Shown here: positions 21,298 to 33,700 of the stretch, piece after piece
How the letters are laid out: each line of letters begins with the position of its first letter
Position numbering within the stretch: the first letter of the stretch is position 1
Origin: Globodera rostochiensis
Taxonomy: Eukaryota > Nematoda > Chromadorea > Rhabditida > Heteroderidae
Direction of reading: 5' to 3'
DNA length: 64,000 nucleotides
Assembly: GCA_018350325.1 (NCBI GenBank)
Contig: JAEVLN010000028.1
Span: forward strand, 124,001 to 188,000
The notes under the pieces: generated by a model
What the model was told of the DNA's origin: nothing
The model's database searches: none
The model's input: only the letters and a program-made list of their open reading frames with translations
Made by a program: the position numbers and the translations under genes

Positions 21298-23036
21298 TCA
21301 TTTTTGACCTTTTTGAGGTCAGGAACACAGAGTCAGTCAAGCAAGCTCCGATGATCAGGTGAAATGAAGCTCTTCTTCCTACGGCAAATATCAGCAGAGA
21401 TGTAACCGAATGCCAAAAAAAAACCGGGAAAATTTCAAAATTTTATAAACCATTAAAATTTTCACTTTTCTTTAAATGTTGATTTTAGACACAAGAATGC
21501 CCGCGGCATCCGGTCAAATTTGCAATAAATAAACAATCAAAATAAATAAACACACTTTTTTATAAAAAATGTAATTGTCGGTCACTCTCTCGCGCCCGTC
21601 ACCAATCAAAAAAAGATCAAAAAGACTGTTCAGCCCAACCGACGGCCGGACAGTGATGGACACGGCATATGTCAAAAACGGGTTCTATAAATTAAAAATA
21701 AAGAGGTTCAATCCTTTTTTTTCAAAATCTCTTAAAACGGGTAAAAGTGATGAAATTTGAAAAAAATCATCAAAAAATCTTCCTTAATTACGTGGACCCA
21801 AACAAATGGCAAAATTCATTAATCCCCTCATCCGTAACCCATCAAAAAACGTTTAACCCTTATTCCCACCCCGATCAAAGCTAGTTTGTCTCCGATGGAT
21901 GGCGCTTATGCAAATTAAAAAAATTGAATGAAATTTTGGACAAAAAATAAAATTAATAAAATTATGGAACGACAAATTGTCAATATTTCAAAAAACTTTT
22001 TCGCTCGGGGGGACTCACGACATTTTAGGGGTGTCGGGATGGAATAAAAAGGAACAGTCACACACACACAAACTCTCGTCCGATCAAAGTTCGCTTTCCT
22101 CTTCCCCACCCCTCCAAACATATGCAAATTGAATAATAATAATTTGCAAAATGTCCCCCCCCCCCCCCCCGGCGATGGTTTAACGGAGGGGGGGGGGGGG
22201 ATCGATTTCAATTTCTGAGGTTGGGCAGAACGGGAAATGAGTGGTGCTGGAAGAACACAAAGGGGAGCCATTTTATTTAAAATTAAAGCGCTTCAAAAAA
22301 GCCAAAAAACCCAAAACATTTTTGAATAAAAAATTAATAAATATACAATAATTAAAAATGTTTAAATTTCTTGCTGAAAATTAAGAGCACCATTTTTTGG
22401 TGCTAATAAAATTTGAAAATTTTGCAAATTTGTGTGCGATTAAACAACAAACTGAGCTTCTTTAGTACAATAAAATGTAAAACTTCCCCCCCCCCCCCAA
22501 TTCCCTATTCTTTGGACCTTCCGGGCATAGAACGGCGGATTGGCGGGGGTGAAGGAATGCCCTCCAGATAGCACCACCAAAATCAGTCCCATGGGGCCAA
22601 CCCGGACATTGTTGCACAGCGCCTAAGTCTCTGTCCCTGTTAATTTGGTTAAGCCTCCCCCCCCCAAAAAAGCACCATTTTTGGAATGGGAGAGGGCTGG
22701 CCGGGAGACAAATATAGTGGACACGACACACTTTACTATAAATAATATTTGTTTGATTGATTGGAGCCATAAATATTTTTGAACAAAATTTATTTAAAAA
22801 ACCGGGGTTTTTGCTTGAACAGGTGTCCCCCCCCCCTCTCGCGCGTACTGTCCCGCGTCCCATGCCATTGAAAGGTCCGGTCCGGTAAATCTTTAGAAAA
22901 AACTTTATCGAGTTTAAACTGGGGTTTTTTTTGTGAGGCTCAGTGTGTGAAAGGTCATCACACTCACTCAGTATATGATCAAAGAGCTATTCTTTGCATT
23001 TCAGGTTTTTTTTGCGAAGGTGATCGGATTACTCTG
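21298..23036. other. Distal spacer of the inverted repeat
   Basis: No gene is supported. The stretch has AT-rich sequence, a CACTCTCGTCC-type segment (22,000-22,110) resembling 19,860-19,950 and 21,575-21,600, and poly-G/C tracts (22,157-22,172, 22,188-22,201, 22,486-22,498, 22,828-22,837). ORFs of 118 and 133 codons on the minus strand cross these tracts and show no family features. Confidence 0.4.
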
Positions 23037-23312
23037 ATCGCATCACTCCCCCCCCCCCCCCCCCCCCCCCCCGAGGGGCTAACACACATAGCCGCAGCCA
23101 CCGCCTCCGACAGGTTAATGATGATGTGATATATATGTTGGCGAAGAGTCCATCATCGATCCTCTAACAATCGACGGGGCCCCGGGGCTCTGCTGTTCCC
23201 AAATTGTCCAAGCACAGCGACCGCTTTGTCCCCCCCCCCCCCTCCGCCGAACCTCCGTCCATATTCATTTGTCCAATTTTTCCAAAATGCATTAATTAGT
23301 CCACCAATTTAG

Positions 23313-24842
23313 AGTTTGTCCCACTCAGCTAACACAGAAAAAGCAGTTTGTGCTTCAGCGCCTTGATCCCTCCCACCAGGGGTGGGTCGAAAGAGAAATT
23401 TTTCGAAATCGAAATTTTTTTCGAAATCGAAATTTTTTTATTTCGATTTTCGTAAGAAAACCGAAAGAAAAACCTCGAAATTATCGAAATCGAAATCGAA
23501 ACGAAAGAGACCCTTCGAAAGTGGAACAAAAATACACTTTTTTTTTAAAAAAAATTTTTTTGCCCTTCATTAATTCGAATCATTGAATTTCAAAAATTTA
23601 TTGGTTTGAGGGCTTTTGGCGAATAAAAATTCTATTTTTCTTTAGAAAAATGGTTGAATGCAAAAATAACCCGGTATTGACAGACTTTTTGACAATTTTT
23701 TGAAGATTTTCAGTCCTTTTCAAGTAAAAAAAATGAATTTTTGGATCAATTTCCCTAACAAAAAATTTTAAAAAAATTTCTCGGCGGCGCCTATCGGCAC
23801 CGCCGACCCCCCCCCCCCCCACCTTTTTGCCTTTTTAGTAAAATCGCACAACAAAAATTTCGCGAAGAAAGTATTAAAACAATTTTTTTATCAATTTTAG
23901 ATGGTTTTTCGGTTAGGGTGAGAAGTCGGCGGTGCCGATAGGCGCTGCCGAGAAATTTTTTGAATCTTTGACTCAATTTGTTAAAGATTTGCAACCAAAA
24001 TTGGAAAGAATGTGATGCTTTTTTGCATTAAAAAATTGAAAATTTTGCCTCATTGTCCTTCCGAAAAACCACAAAATGAGGAAAAATCCTTAGATATCAC
24101 AACCCTGGCTAAAACTAAACAAAATCAGGTCATTTTATGCGTAAAAGCCTTCAGGACAAATCTTTAAAAAAGGACATTTCAAATTTTAGGGGTACCCCAA
24201 TTTTCCGGTCTCTAGTTCTTTTCACATGATTTTTGGCGAAATTTAGTGTAAAGGGTAAAAGAAAATGTTAATGACATGGAGGGGGTTTGAACCTCCAACG
24301 GATTTTTGGTGACGGGAACACAGACCAATAAGACAACAATAACGTTGGCTTACGCACGAAAAATGTGGTAAAGTGTCTCAAAAAATAAAAAATTTCTTTG
24401 ATACAATTTCTCTTTCGATAAAATTTCGAAGAATTCGTCTTTCGATTTTCGAAATCGAAACGAAAGAAAAACCTCGAAATTATCGAAATCGAAATCGAAA
24501 GGTTTCGACCCACCCCTGCCTCCCACTCACACCTCGACATGATGGCCCTTCCGGGCGATCCCTTATGCCAGAACAGACCGCGTCACTAAAGCGGTCGTCG
24601 CCCAATGGGGTGCCATTGAAAGCTCAAATAGCCCCGACATTCTTTGGGTGTCGGACAGGAATCTGAAGGAACGGGTGCAAAAATTTTGTCCGGAAAGTTT
24701 GGGGGTAATGGAACACTTTCGGGACAGTTTACAGCGGGATTCGAAAATTGTCGTATATCAAATGAACCCAACAAATATAAAATATTTATTCTCATATCGA
24801 TTTGCGTTTCTTAATTTATGTCTCACCCTATTTATGTACTAA
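23313..24842 (+). pseudogene. Unrecognised coding exon, split by a hAT-like element (right arm)
   Basis: Right-arm counterpart of 16,576-16,955. Coding-like sequence 23,313-23,376 (KKQFVLQRLDPS) is interrupted by the element 23,377-24,518, and resumes at 24,527 after the duplicated target site. The remainder (HLDMMALPGDPLC, then in another frame VTKAVVAQWGAIE, WVSDRNLKERVQ, MEHFRDSLQRDS) runs to a stop at 24,842. The insertion certainly disrupts this copy; the inner frameshift is shared with the left arm. Family unknown. Confidence 0.5.
23377..24518. mobile_element. hAT-like element present only in the right arm
   Basis: A 1,142-bp element with terminal inverted repeats CAGGGGTGGGTCGAAA and TTTCGACCCACCCCTG. 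The exact 8-bp duplication CCTCCCAC lies at 23,369-23,376 and 24,519-24,526. The left arm has a single uninterrupted copy of this site (complement, 16,892-16,899). Ends are arrays of CGAAATCGAAATTTTTT. The interior contains two inverted hairpin modules (23,782 and 23,927), AAAGGACAAATC motifs (24,155-24,180), a TAGAGACCGG-type terminus (complement, about 24,206) and a tRNA-like unit on the minus strand (B-box 24,283-24,293, A-box-like 24,325-24,336). It looks like several elements nested in one. Confidence 0.92.
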
Positions 24843-27800
24843 TTTTTTTACATTAATATCAAATCCATTCCCCCACCCCCCCCCCCCCCATTCGTTCTTT
24901 GCATCCGCATTTTTTCACAATAAAACGTATTAATTTGGCGGCGACCTTCCCCCCTCCCCCCCCCGGTGTGCCCCCTCCGTCCGTGTCCATTTGCATTTTC
25001 ATTCATTGATCCGGATTTTTAATGTTCTGCTCTGCTTCTACAAGCCTGATCAATGTTCAGCAGCAGCAAATCGTGACGCTCAATTTTTTTTATGATAATT
25101 TGGACTTCTGGTCTGAACAAACATTCAAAGGGTTGGACAAAATTTGCGTTGCACATTTTGTCGATTATTCTTATTTTTCGAATTTTAAATGCTTTTTTCA
25201 TAGAGAAATATTTAATATCCATTTCTGGTCTGAAAGCCTCCTTCTGATTGGTTTACGCTTTTACCATTTCAAATCAATTCACAGAACACAGAAGGGTGCT
25301 ACACCAAAATTTTTTTCGATTTTTTGGCCAAATTTTTAAATATTAATTGAGACGGACCGATGGGGCGGGGATGATTGTGGGCAATATAATGAATGAATGG
25401 GGAAAGGCCAAAGATTCCCGAGCCGGGATTAACCGGGTTTTGACTGGGATTAATCGGGTTTTGACCGTGAATAAAAAATGTGTTTCAATCCGTTCATTCA
25501 TTTTGCCCCCATATGTGCGCCGCCGGCGACCAATTCAATTCATTCATTTTGGGGGGGGGGGGGGGGGGGAGGCTCCGATCTTCCCCAATCCCCCCAATTG
25601 AGAGTGGCTCCAAAACGCCACACAAAGACACTCAATCTAAACCAAAAATCAAACAAACAAAAAATACGATTTGGGACGACATTTTCCCACATATTTTTGT
25701 TGTCGTCCGTTTGTCCATCTATTCCTTTATGTCGCTCTGTTGTCTAACCATTTTTGTCGTCAATTTGCTCTTGTACAATGTACATACATCCCCTAGTATC
25801 GTCCTTTTGTCCAACAATTTGTTTCCATTTGTCTTCTTTTTGTGTCAGCCTTTTGTCTATCCGTCTCCATTCCCACTGAACGCTGTAAAAGTTGTTTGCT
25901 TTGTTTTCCCACAAATTCGGCGGGTGGGGGCAGTGAATATGACCTCGGGCGGCGACCCGGACGAAAGGGCCATTCATTCACTTCACTTCAATGAGAGCGA
26001 ATGGAATAATGTGACCTTTAATTATTCATTAAATGAGATAGGGGGTCAACCACAATTTTTGAGAGTTCAGTCCATTTATTAATTATCCTTTTTTTGTTTG
26101 CCAAAATTTTTGTCAGAATTTACATATTTATGAAGATGGGTTTCTTTTTAGGTTTTTAATTTTGTAAAATTGTTCCTGCAATATTTAACAACAAAGAAAA
26201 TGTTTAACTAAATTTTGGAAATTATTTGTTTTTGCAACAATTTTTGTTTTGCTATTTTTAGCGCTTCGTATCGATGTGAGTAGGCTCAAGGCCAGTGCAT
26301 ATTAGCCCAAATTTGTTGTTTTGTAAAGCTTTCCATTCAGTGAGTTTTTCAAGCTGTACTATTAAAGCACTTTCCTCCCATTACCAAAAACAAAACAAAA
26401 ACAAAATGAGAATAATTAAATTTTGCTTAATTTACCCCGTCCGATTCTGAATTTTTCACGCTTTTTTCACTTTGCGCGCTCGACTTGCTGCGCAGCCCTC
26501 GTTCCGGAAAGCCGAATTCCGGTCCTGAAAATGTCCGGAAGAATTCCGGAACCCGGGGGGCACATCCCTGCCGGCGTTGAACCCTTTTATTCATTTACAA
26601 AATTTACATATTGTTGGAGCTCAGCTTACAGCTCTTCAACACAATCATTTTTTTCTCCCTCCCTTTCCTCTCATTCGTATTAACTTAAGAGTCCCCCCCC
26701 CCCGCCCCCTCCGGGGCCACCTTCCGTCGTCGTCGTTCGTTTTGTGTCGTCCCCCCCCCCCCCCCCCCCCCCCCGGGCGTCCCAATGGTTCCGCACCCGA
26801 TCCACCTCCACCGGCGCCACAACATCTGGACACGGCGGACAAGGAGGACCCCCCCCCCCACCCCCCGGGGGGACGGTCCCACCCACACCCTTCCACCATT
26901 TCACCGTCCCACCCCGTCAGTCCGTCCACAACGGTCGGCGGCTAATAATGCAACGGGTGGTATGGAAATTTTGTCCATTCCACCGCCGCCACAGCAAAGT
27001 GTATTGTGTGGTATTCAATCTTCTTTTTTGCCCAACCAGACCAATTTTACCCAATTCAAATGAAGCTTTTTGACAAAATTTCAACCCTTTACGCATATAA
27101 AGCTTTTGACAATTATTGAAACAAACAAAAATGACTAAATAAAAATAGAGGCGAGAATTGACTAATTTTGTTCAAACAATTCTCAGATTACCGCCTTTTA
27201 AAAAGCGGTCCATTCACTCCGCCGCCGCCGCGGGCGCTGCCGTCACAAATTCGCCGCGTCCTCCTCCACTGTAAGGTAAACGGCAGAAAAAGGGCGGCAG
27301 CGGCGGCGGCGGTGGCATCATCATCGTCGTGTTCATCATCATCATCAACGGTCGATGAGTCGGCGGGGCGGCGGACCAGCAACGACGAGGACGACAACAG
27401 CCGCCGTCTTCGTCCTTTTTTGGGCAAGAACCCCGGCGGCGACAAACGAAGGTGGTTGGGGGGGGGGGGGAGACAGCAGAGAAAAAGTCAAATAAATGCC
27501 ACCGAATGAAGCCCCCCCCCCGGCGTTAAATGTTAAAATTTTGATTCTGTCGAATTTTCGGAATATGTCAACTTATCAATGAACAGAAGTGCCCGGGATG
27601 GCCTTTATTTTAGGGACCAAACTAGTAGGTCAACGTGACCTACTACTGACCAAACTTTTGCCGGGGTTCAACCGAGACCGGGAACATCTCGGACTTGCAC
27701 CTTAAAACCGACTTCTTTTTTTTTTAAATTGGCATTTTTTGGCCTATTGGATAATTTGAATTGATTTGAGAAAGGCATTTAAATCCAAATTGGCACTTTT

Positions 27801-28081
27801 TGGCATCAATGTGTTAAGCGATCAACAACTGATCAGCATGTTCGGCGACGGCTGTTATTGATCACCTCAGTGATCTCATGCGCATATCTTTTGCTCTTCA
27901 CTCTTATCACCTCTTTGATCTTCATCCGGTACCCAGCACGGATCTCAACGAGAATTGGGCGGCAATGATCAACAGCTGATCAGAAAACTGCGCGGGGCTT
28001 ATTCAGGTGATCAATTGAGAGGTGTTTGGCTTAGGTCCGGGGATTGATAAAATTGATCAGGACATTCATTGGGATTTGAGG
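24843..28081. other. Right-arm sequence without a supported gene
   Basis: Mirror of 13,347-16,575. Contains poly-G/C tracts of different length from the left arm (25,551-25,569, 26,751-26,774) and trinucleotide-rich sequence (27,220-27,360). The 200-codon plus-strand ORF (25,480-26,082) differs at its start from the left-arm version because the poly-G tract changes frame, which argues against coding. Confidence 0.45.
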
Positions 28082-28574
28082 TCAATAAATAAAATATTAT
28101 GAAAATGGAAAAAGTGTTTTGTTTGCTGATCAAAAACTTTTTGCTAAGATCGAATAGCTAGTCATTCCTCAATTGGATAGGGGCTCTGTTAGTTGTTTTT
28201 TATTCACTGATCGATGGCTGATCACTGTTCTTCCATCTGTCATTTTAGGCAAAAATTTTATTCCGGAAATTTTTTTACTCAACTGATCGATGGGCTGTTG
28301 ATCATTAGTGAGTGATCATTCGCCTCCCTCCCCTTCCACTGGACGTGTTGAGAATGTGATGGTGAAAATGTTGCGATTTTCCCCTCCCCCTCTCGCCCGT
28401 CATCGTCACATCATTGTTTGTGTTACGATTTTTCTCATTCCCCCCCCCCCATTCTCGCCGAATTTTTGGGGTAAAAAAAGTTTGGCCAAGTGCCCACATC
28501 GAACACTTTGAATTTTTTGGTGATTGATTGACTGACTGGCAGTGTCGGTGGTTGACCACTTGACTTTTGGACGA
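28082..28574. other. Right-arm-specific segment
   Basis: About 490 bp between GGGATTTGAGG and the 60-bp satellite that has no counterpart in the left arm, where the satellite abuts directly. It is TGATCA-rich with a poly-C tract (28,441-28,450). No terminal repeats or target duplication are visible; it may be ancestral sequence lost from the left arm when the satellite expanded. Confidence 0.5.
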
Positions 28575-30057
28575 GCTGAGTCGAGAGTTTAGCCACGGAT
28601 TAGAGACACCCAAGGCCCGGGTCCTTAAGTTGATGCTGAGTCGGGAATAGGCTTAGAGACACCCAAGGCCCGGGTTCTTGAGTTGGGGCTGAGTCGGGAA
28701 TTTAGCCACGGATTAGAGACACCCAAGGCCCGGGTTCTTGAGTTGGGGCAGAGTCGGGAATTTGGCCACAGATTAGAGACACCCAAGGCCCGGGTCCTTA
28801 AGTTGGTGCTGAGTCGGGAATAGGCTTAGAGACACCCAAGGCCCGGGTTCTTGAGTTGGGGCTGAGTCGGGAATTTGGCCACAGATTAGAGACACCCAAG
28901 GCCCGGGTCCTTAAGTTGGTGCTGAGTCGGGAATAGGCTTAGAGACACCCAAGGCCCGGGTCCTTGAGTTGGGGCTGAGTCGGGAATTTGGCCACAGATT
29001 AGAGACACCCAAGGCCCGGGTCCTTAAGTTGGTGCTGAGTCGGGAATAGGCTTAGAGACACCCAAGGCCCGGGTTCTTGAGTTAGGGCTGAGTCGGGAAT
29101 TTGGCCACAGATTAGAGACACCCAAGGCCCGGGTCCTTAAGTTGATGCTGAGTCGGGAATAGGCTTAGAGACACCCAAGGCCCGGGTTCTTGAGTTGGGG
29201 CTGAGTCGGGAATTTGGCCACGGATTAGAGACACCCAAGGCCCGGGTTCTTGAGTTGGGGCTGAGTCGGGAATTTGGCCACAGATTAGAGACACCCAAGG
29301 CCCGGGTCCTTAAGTTGATGCTGAGTCGGGAATAGGCTTAGAGACACCCAAGGCCCGGGTTCTTGAGTTGGGGCTGAGTCGGGAATTTAGCCACGGATTA
29401 GAGACACCCAAGGCCCGGGTTCTTGAGTTGGGGCTGAGTCGGGAATTTGGCCACTGATTAGAGACACCCAAGGCCCGGGTCCTTAAGTTGGTGCTGAGTC
29501 GGGAATAGGCTTAGAGACACCCAAGGCCCGGGTTCTTGAGTGGGGCTGAGTCGGGAATTTAGCCACGGATTAGAGACACCCAAGGCCCGGGTTCTTGAGT
29601 TGGGGCGGAGTCGGGAATTTAGCCACGGATTAGAGACACCCAAGGCCCGGGTCCTTGAGTTGGGGCTGAGTCGGGAATTTGGCCGCAGATTAGAGACACC
29701 CAAGGCCCGGGTCCTTAAGTTGGGGCTGAGTCGGGAATAGGCCACTGTTTAGAGACACCCAAGGCCCGGGTTCTTGAGTTGGGGCTGAGTCGGGAATTTA
29801 GCCACGGATTAGAGACATCCAAGACTCGGGTCCTTGAGTTGGGGCTGAGTCGGGAATTTGGCCACGGATTAGAGACACCCAAGGCCCGGGTTCTTGAGTT
29901 GGGGCTGAGTCGAGAGTTTAGCCACGGATTAGAGACACCCAAGGCCCGGGTCCTTGAGTTGGGGCTGAGTCGGGAATTTGGCCGCAGATTAGAGACACCC
30001 AAGGCCCGGGTCCTTAAGTTGGGGCTGAGTCGGGAATTTGGCCACTGATTAGACACC
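28575..30057. repeat. 60-bp satellite array, about 25 copies (right arm)
   Basis: Same unit as 10,035-13,346 in reverse complement (GGGCTGAGTCGGGAATTTGG, CCACGGATTAGAGACACCCA, AGGCCCGGGTCCTTGAGTTG). Many units here are a shortened variant that lacks part of the middle (GGGAATAGGCTTAGAGACAC). Alternation of full and short units forms a higher-order repeat not seen in the left array. Ends at a TTAGACACCC fragment next to a poly-C tract. Confidence 0.93.
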
Positions 30058-30109
30058 CTCCCCCCCCCCCTTCCCCCCGGCGCCCATTTCCACGAAACTC
30101 ACCCACACC

Positions 30110-30545
30110 ATTCATTCATTCCCCCACTCTTATCAATTCGATTCACTATTTTTGTTTTGGCAGGATTTGTTGAAGGCCTCCCACCTGGCAATCAATTTGT
30201 GTAGTCGTCCCTTCCCAAATAAATAATATTTATTGGTTCAGCATTTCAATAGCAACTCCAAAACCCGTTGCAATCCCCGGGGACTCTGCCCCACAATACT
30301 CAAAACCTCGTTATTTTTTGACTTGTTATTACCTTTCCCATTTAACCCAGTGAATATTGTACCCCCCCCCGGGGGACATCCACCCCATCCACCATTCATC
30401 TATCTAAAAGGGGCAGGTCAAAACTCACCCACACCATTCATTCATTCATTCCCCCACTCTTATCAATTCGATTCACTATTTTTGTTTTGGCAGGATTTGT
30501 TGAAGGCCTCCCCCCTGGCAATCAATTTGTGTAGTTGTCCCTGCC
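30110..30545. repeat. Direct repeat pair of about 100 bp (right arm)
   Basis: Mirror of 9,600-10,037: the segment with GGCAGGATTTGTTGAAGGCC and CAATCAATTTGTGTAG occurs twice. Confidence 0.6.
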
Positions 30546-30728
30546 CAAATAAAAATATTTAGCAAAACAAAAAGAAAATTATTTAGACATTCATAAAATA
30601 AAAAATTATAAAACCAAACGTACATTTTTATTGTTGTCCTTGTACCCCGCCCCCTTCACTGTTCTTTTTCCCCCTTTTCTGATGTGATTGTCATCCGTTT
30701 GGTTGTGCTGAAGCACGAACGTGCGGGC

Positions 30729-33700
30729 CCCGACGTGTCAAACCGGGCGCAGGGGACGTTGCAACAGTTTTGCCAATGGCAACACATGCTCAACGATCGC
30801 AACAACGACGCGCAGAACCATCACGGTGCGCGCGGGCGGGCGGGTGGGCCGTGCTGAGGGGACGGGCGTTTTGGTAGGCACTGCCGCGAGTCGCCCGTCG
30901 CGTGCCATAATAACCTGCTGGTCACCGTCTGGACTCGGTGGTTCCATACCGAACCGTAATAGTTTCGTTCGGTTAGCTTTCAGTTAATCCGAACCGTCAC
31001 AGGCTCCTTTTCTGTTAATCCGGAAATTTTGAAACGAAAACGGTGCGCGGCGCTGAAACGAACCCCTATAGGAAAGGTGGTGGTGGCCACAAATACCTAA
31101 TGCTCCAATTTCTTTGATCAGAACCATTTTGGAGTGTGTGATACAAAGCAAAAATGGCCAGGGCACAAATGTCCAAATAATTTTTGAAAATTGAGGCTGA
31201 CCTAATTGTTAACTGTATACAAAAACATGCGCAGATGTGGCAATTCTGTAGACACGACATTTGCCGTGCCACCAACAAATACGACACGCTCGGGCTTGCC
31301 GAACTGGGCCCATCATTGAGGACAACGGCCTGTCAGCCGCGTTCACCATCGCGCACGAGCTTGGCCACGTGTTCAACATTCCGCATGACGACGAGCGGAA
31401 GTGTGCCGAGTTCATGCCGCCGCTCAACAAACACAGTCAGTCAGTGGTGGCTGCCAGCCATATTGCCAATGCTTAAATAAGAGCGCCTCCGGCGTTGGTC
31501 GGGGAGGACAATTGTTTGATCAGATCGATCGCGGAGACGATCCCTATCACTTTGAGAACAAAACCTGGCGATATGATCCCAACCATAACCGATCGGTTCT
31601 AGCATTCTCTCTTTCGAATCAACTAATCGCTGGGACGAAAAAATGATTCGAAATTGGCATTTTTGCTACGAATTTTGCTAGTTTTAGATTTATGCCAATT
31701 TTAGATTTTTTTGAAGGTCCATTTGTGCTGATCTTTTCAATTTGATGAAGAAATTTATTGAGGAGAGGGGGAACGGGGACGGGGCCTGCCTGGATTTGAG
31801 CAGATCCGAGCGGAACAAAGCACGATCAAATTCTACCAAAAGGTTAACACATCATGGTGCCCACGTTGGAGTACAACACCAACCCGTCGTCCTGTTCGTC
31901 GGCCATGCTTTTGCGCTTTCTTGACCATCAGATGGCATGGCACAGACGCAATGCCTTTTTGACAAGCCAACGGAGCGCCGATATTACGAAAAAATGTTCG
32001 AAACGCCGGCACCGGGCGCATTGTTTGTTGCTTTTATTTTTTGTTTATCAAACAAACTGACTTCTCAAATGCTTCATGATCAGAGTTATTCACAAAACCC
32101 AAAAATTAATTAGTCTTAAATCTCCATCGATCAGTCATTTGGGCAAAAATGATCATGATTGAGCAGCTTACAACTAATCAAGATTGAATGGCTTACAACT
32201 GATCAAGATTGATCAGCTTACAAGTCCCTACCAATTAAGTGATTTTTCTGTTTCTAAAATTGATTAGGCAAAGACACAAACATTTTTTTTACAGTTACAC
32301 CGTTAGCCAACAGTGCAAATTTGTGTTCGGAGCAGCTGCCGAAATTTCCGTACATTCCGTCCTGTCGTCGATTGTGGTGCTCCGCAAATTGGGTGTCGAA
32401 CACAGGTGAAGTTTGTTAAAAATTTAAAACCATTTTTAAACATTTTGTTAATTAAATAATGTTTATTTTTAATTAAATACCTACCTACCTATTTACTTTT
32501 TTAAACAAAAAATAAGTATAATTAATTTTAAATGATATTTTTAAAAATTATTTACATACTAATAGAAAAAAACATTATTTAATTGATTTGAATTTGAATT
32601 GGTTTTATTATGATAATTAAAATTTATTAATTTATTACAAACATTTAATTTCCAGCACATGCCTTGGGCCGACGCGACGCCTTGCGGGGACAACATGTGG
32701 TGCCATTGGGGACAATGTGTCGGCATGTCGCCAATGCAGCAGCAACTCGTTGACGGAGGATGGGGCGATTGGAGGCCATGGCGAGAGTGTTCGCGCACAT
32801 GCGGAGAAGGTCTTTATCAATAGGCTCGGAATCAGGGTGAATTTTAAGAGGGTAATGATTGATACAACCAAACTGATCAAATCAGTTTGGTTCAATCATT
32901 CGGACGTTGAGCCGTTGAGCGCCAGGATAATTTTAAGTGAACTTGATCAAAAATGCTCTGGCCCTAAACGGATCTGCAGTCAGACTTGGACCATCGCTCC
33001 TCCTCGTGTGAAGTTAACTGATTTTAAATTGCCCAGGGATAGAAAGCTGTGTCTCGAAACTGATCAGATCACTAAGCACATATCATTTGGGTCGGAATCA
33101 TTCTCTTTGAATAAGTGATCTGATCTGGGCGGGATTCATGACCAGAATTTCGCATTTTGAGGTGTCCAAAAGGCATTCCGGGATTGCGACTCGCCACGAC
33201 CCGAGAATGGCGGCAAATATTGTGTTGGGCAGCGGGAGCGCTATCGGCCATGCAATGTTCAGGTCAATAACATAGTATACATATTAGGCATGTAACCGGG
33301 TTCCGGTTTCCTGAAATTTTTAGATCCGGGATTCCAGACGTTTTTGGCATCCAGTTACATCCCTGGTACAAGATAGAGGAGAAATTCTTGGCACAATTTT
33401 GAGCATAGTGACTGGCAGTGATCGGCATTTTTCGGGAAATCCGCACATCCGATCGCGGCATATTTAAGCAAAGGTCGTGCGTGATCTGTACGCCCCGAAA
33501 TTTAGGCCTTTTTTCTCTCTAAATTTAACTCCTGCTCAAACTCAAATTCGAATTGCGCGGGTCCCGAGTTCAGCAGGTTTCGGCCTCGGGATTGGCTTTC
33601 AAAAATGACCAGGATTTGGGCCCAAAAAAATTTTTGGATTTGCTTTGAAGTTTACAAAAAAAAACCTTTATCGACTGATACCTTCAGGACTGCCCCTGGG

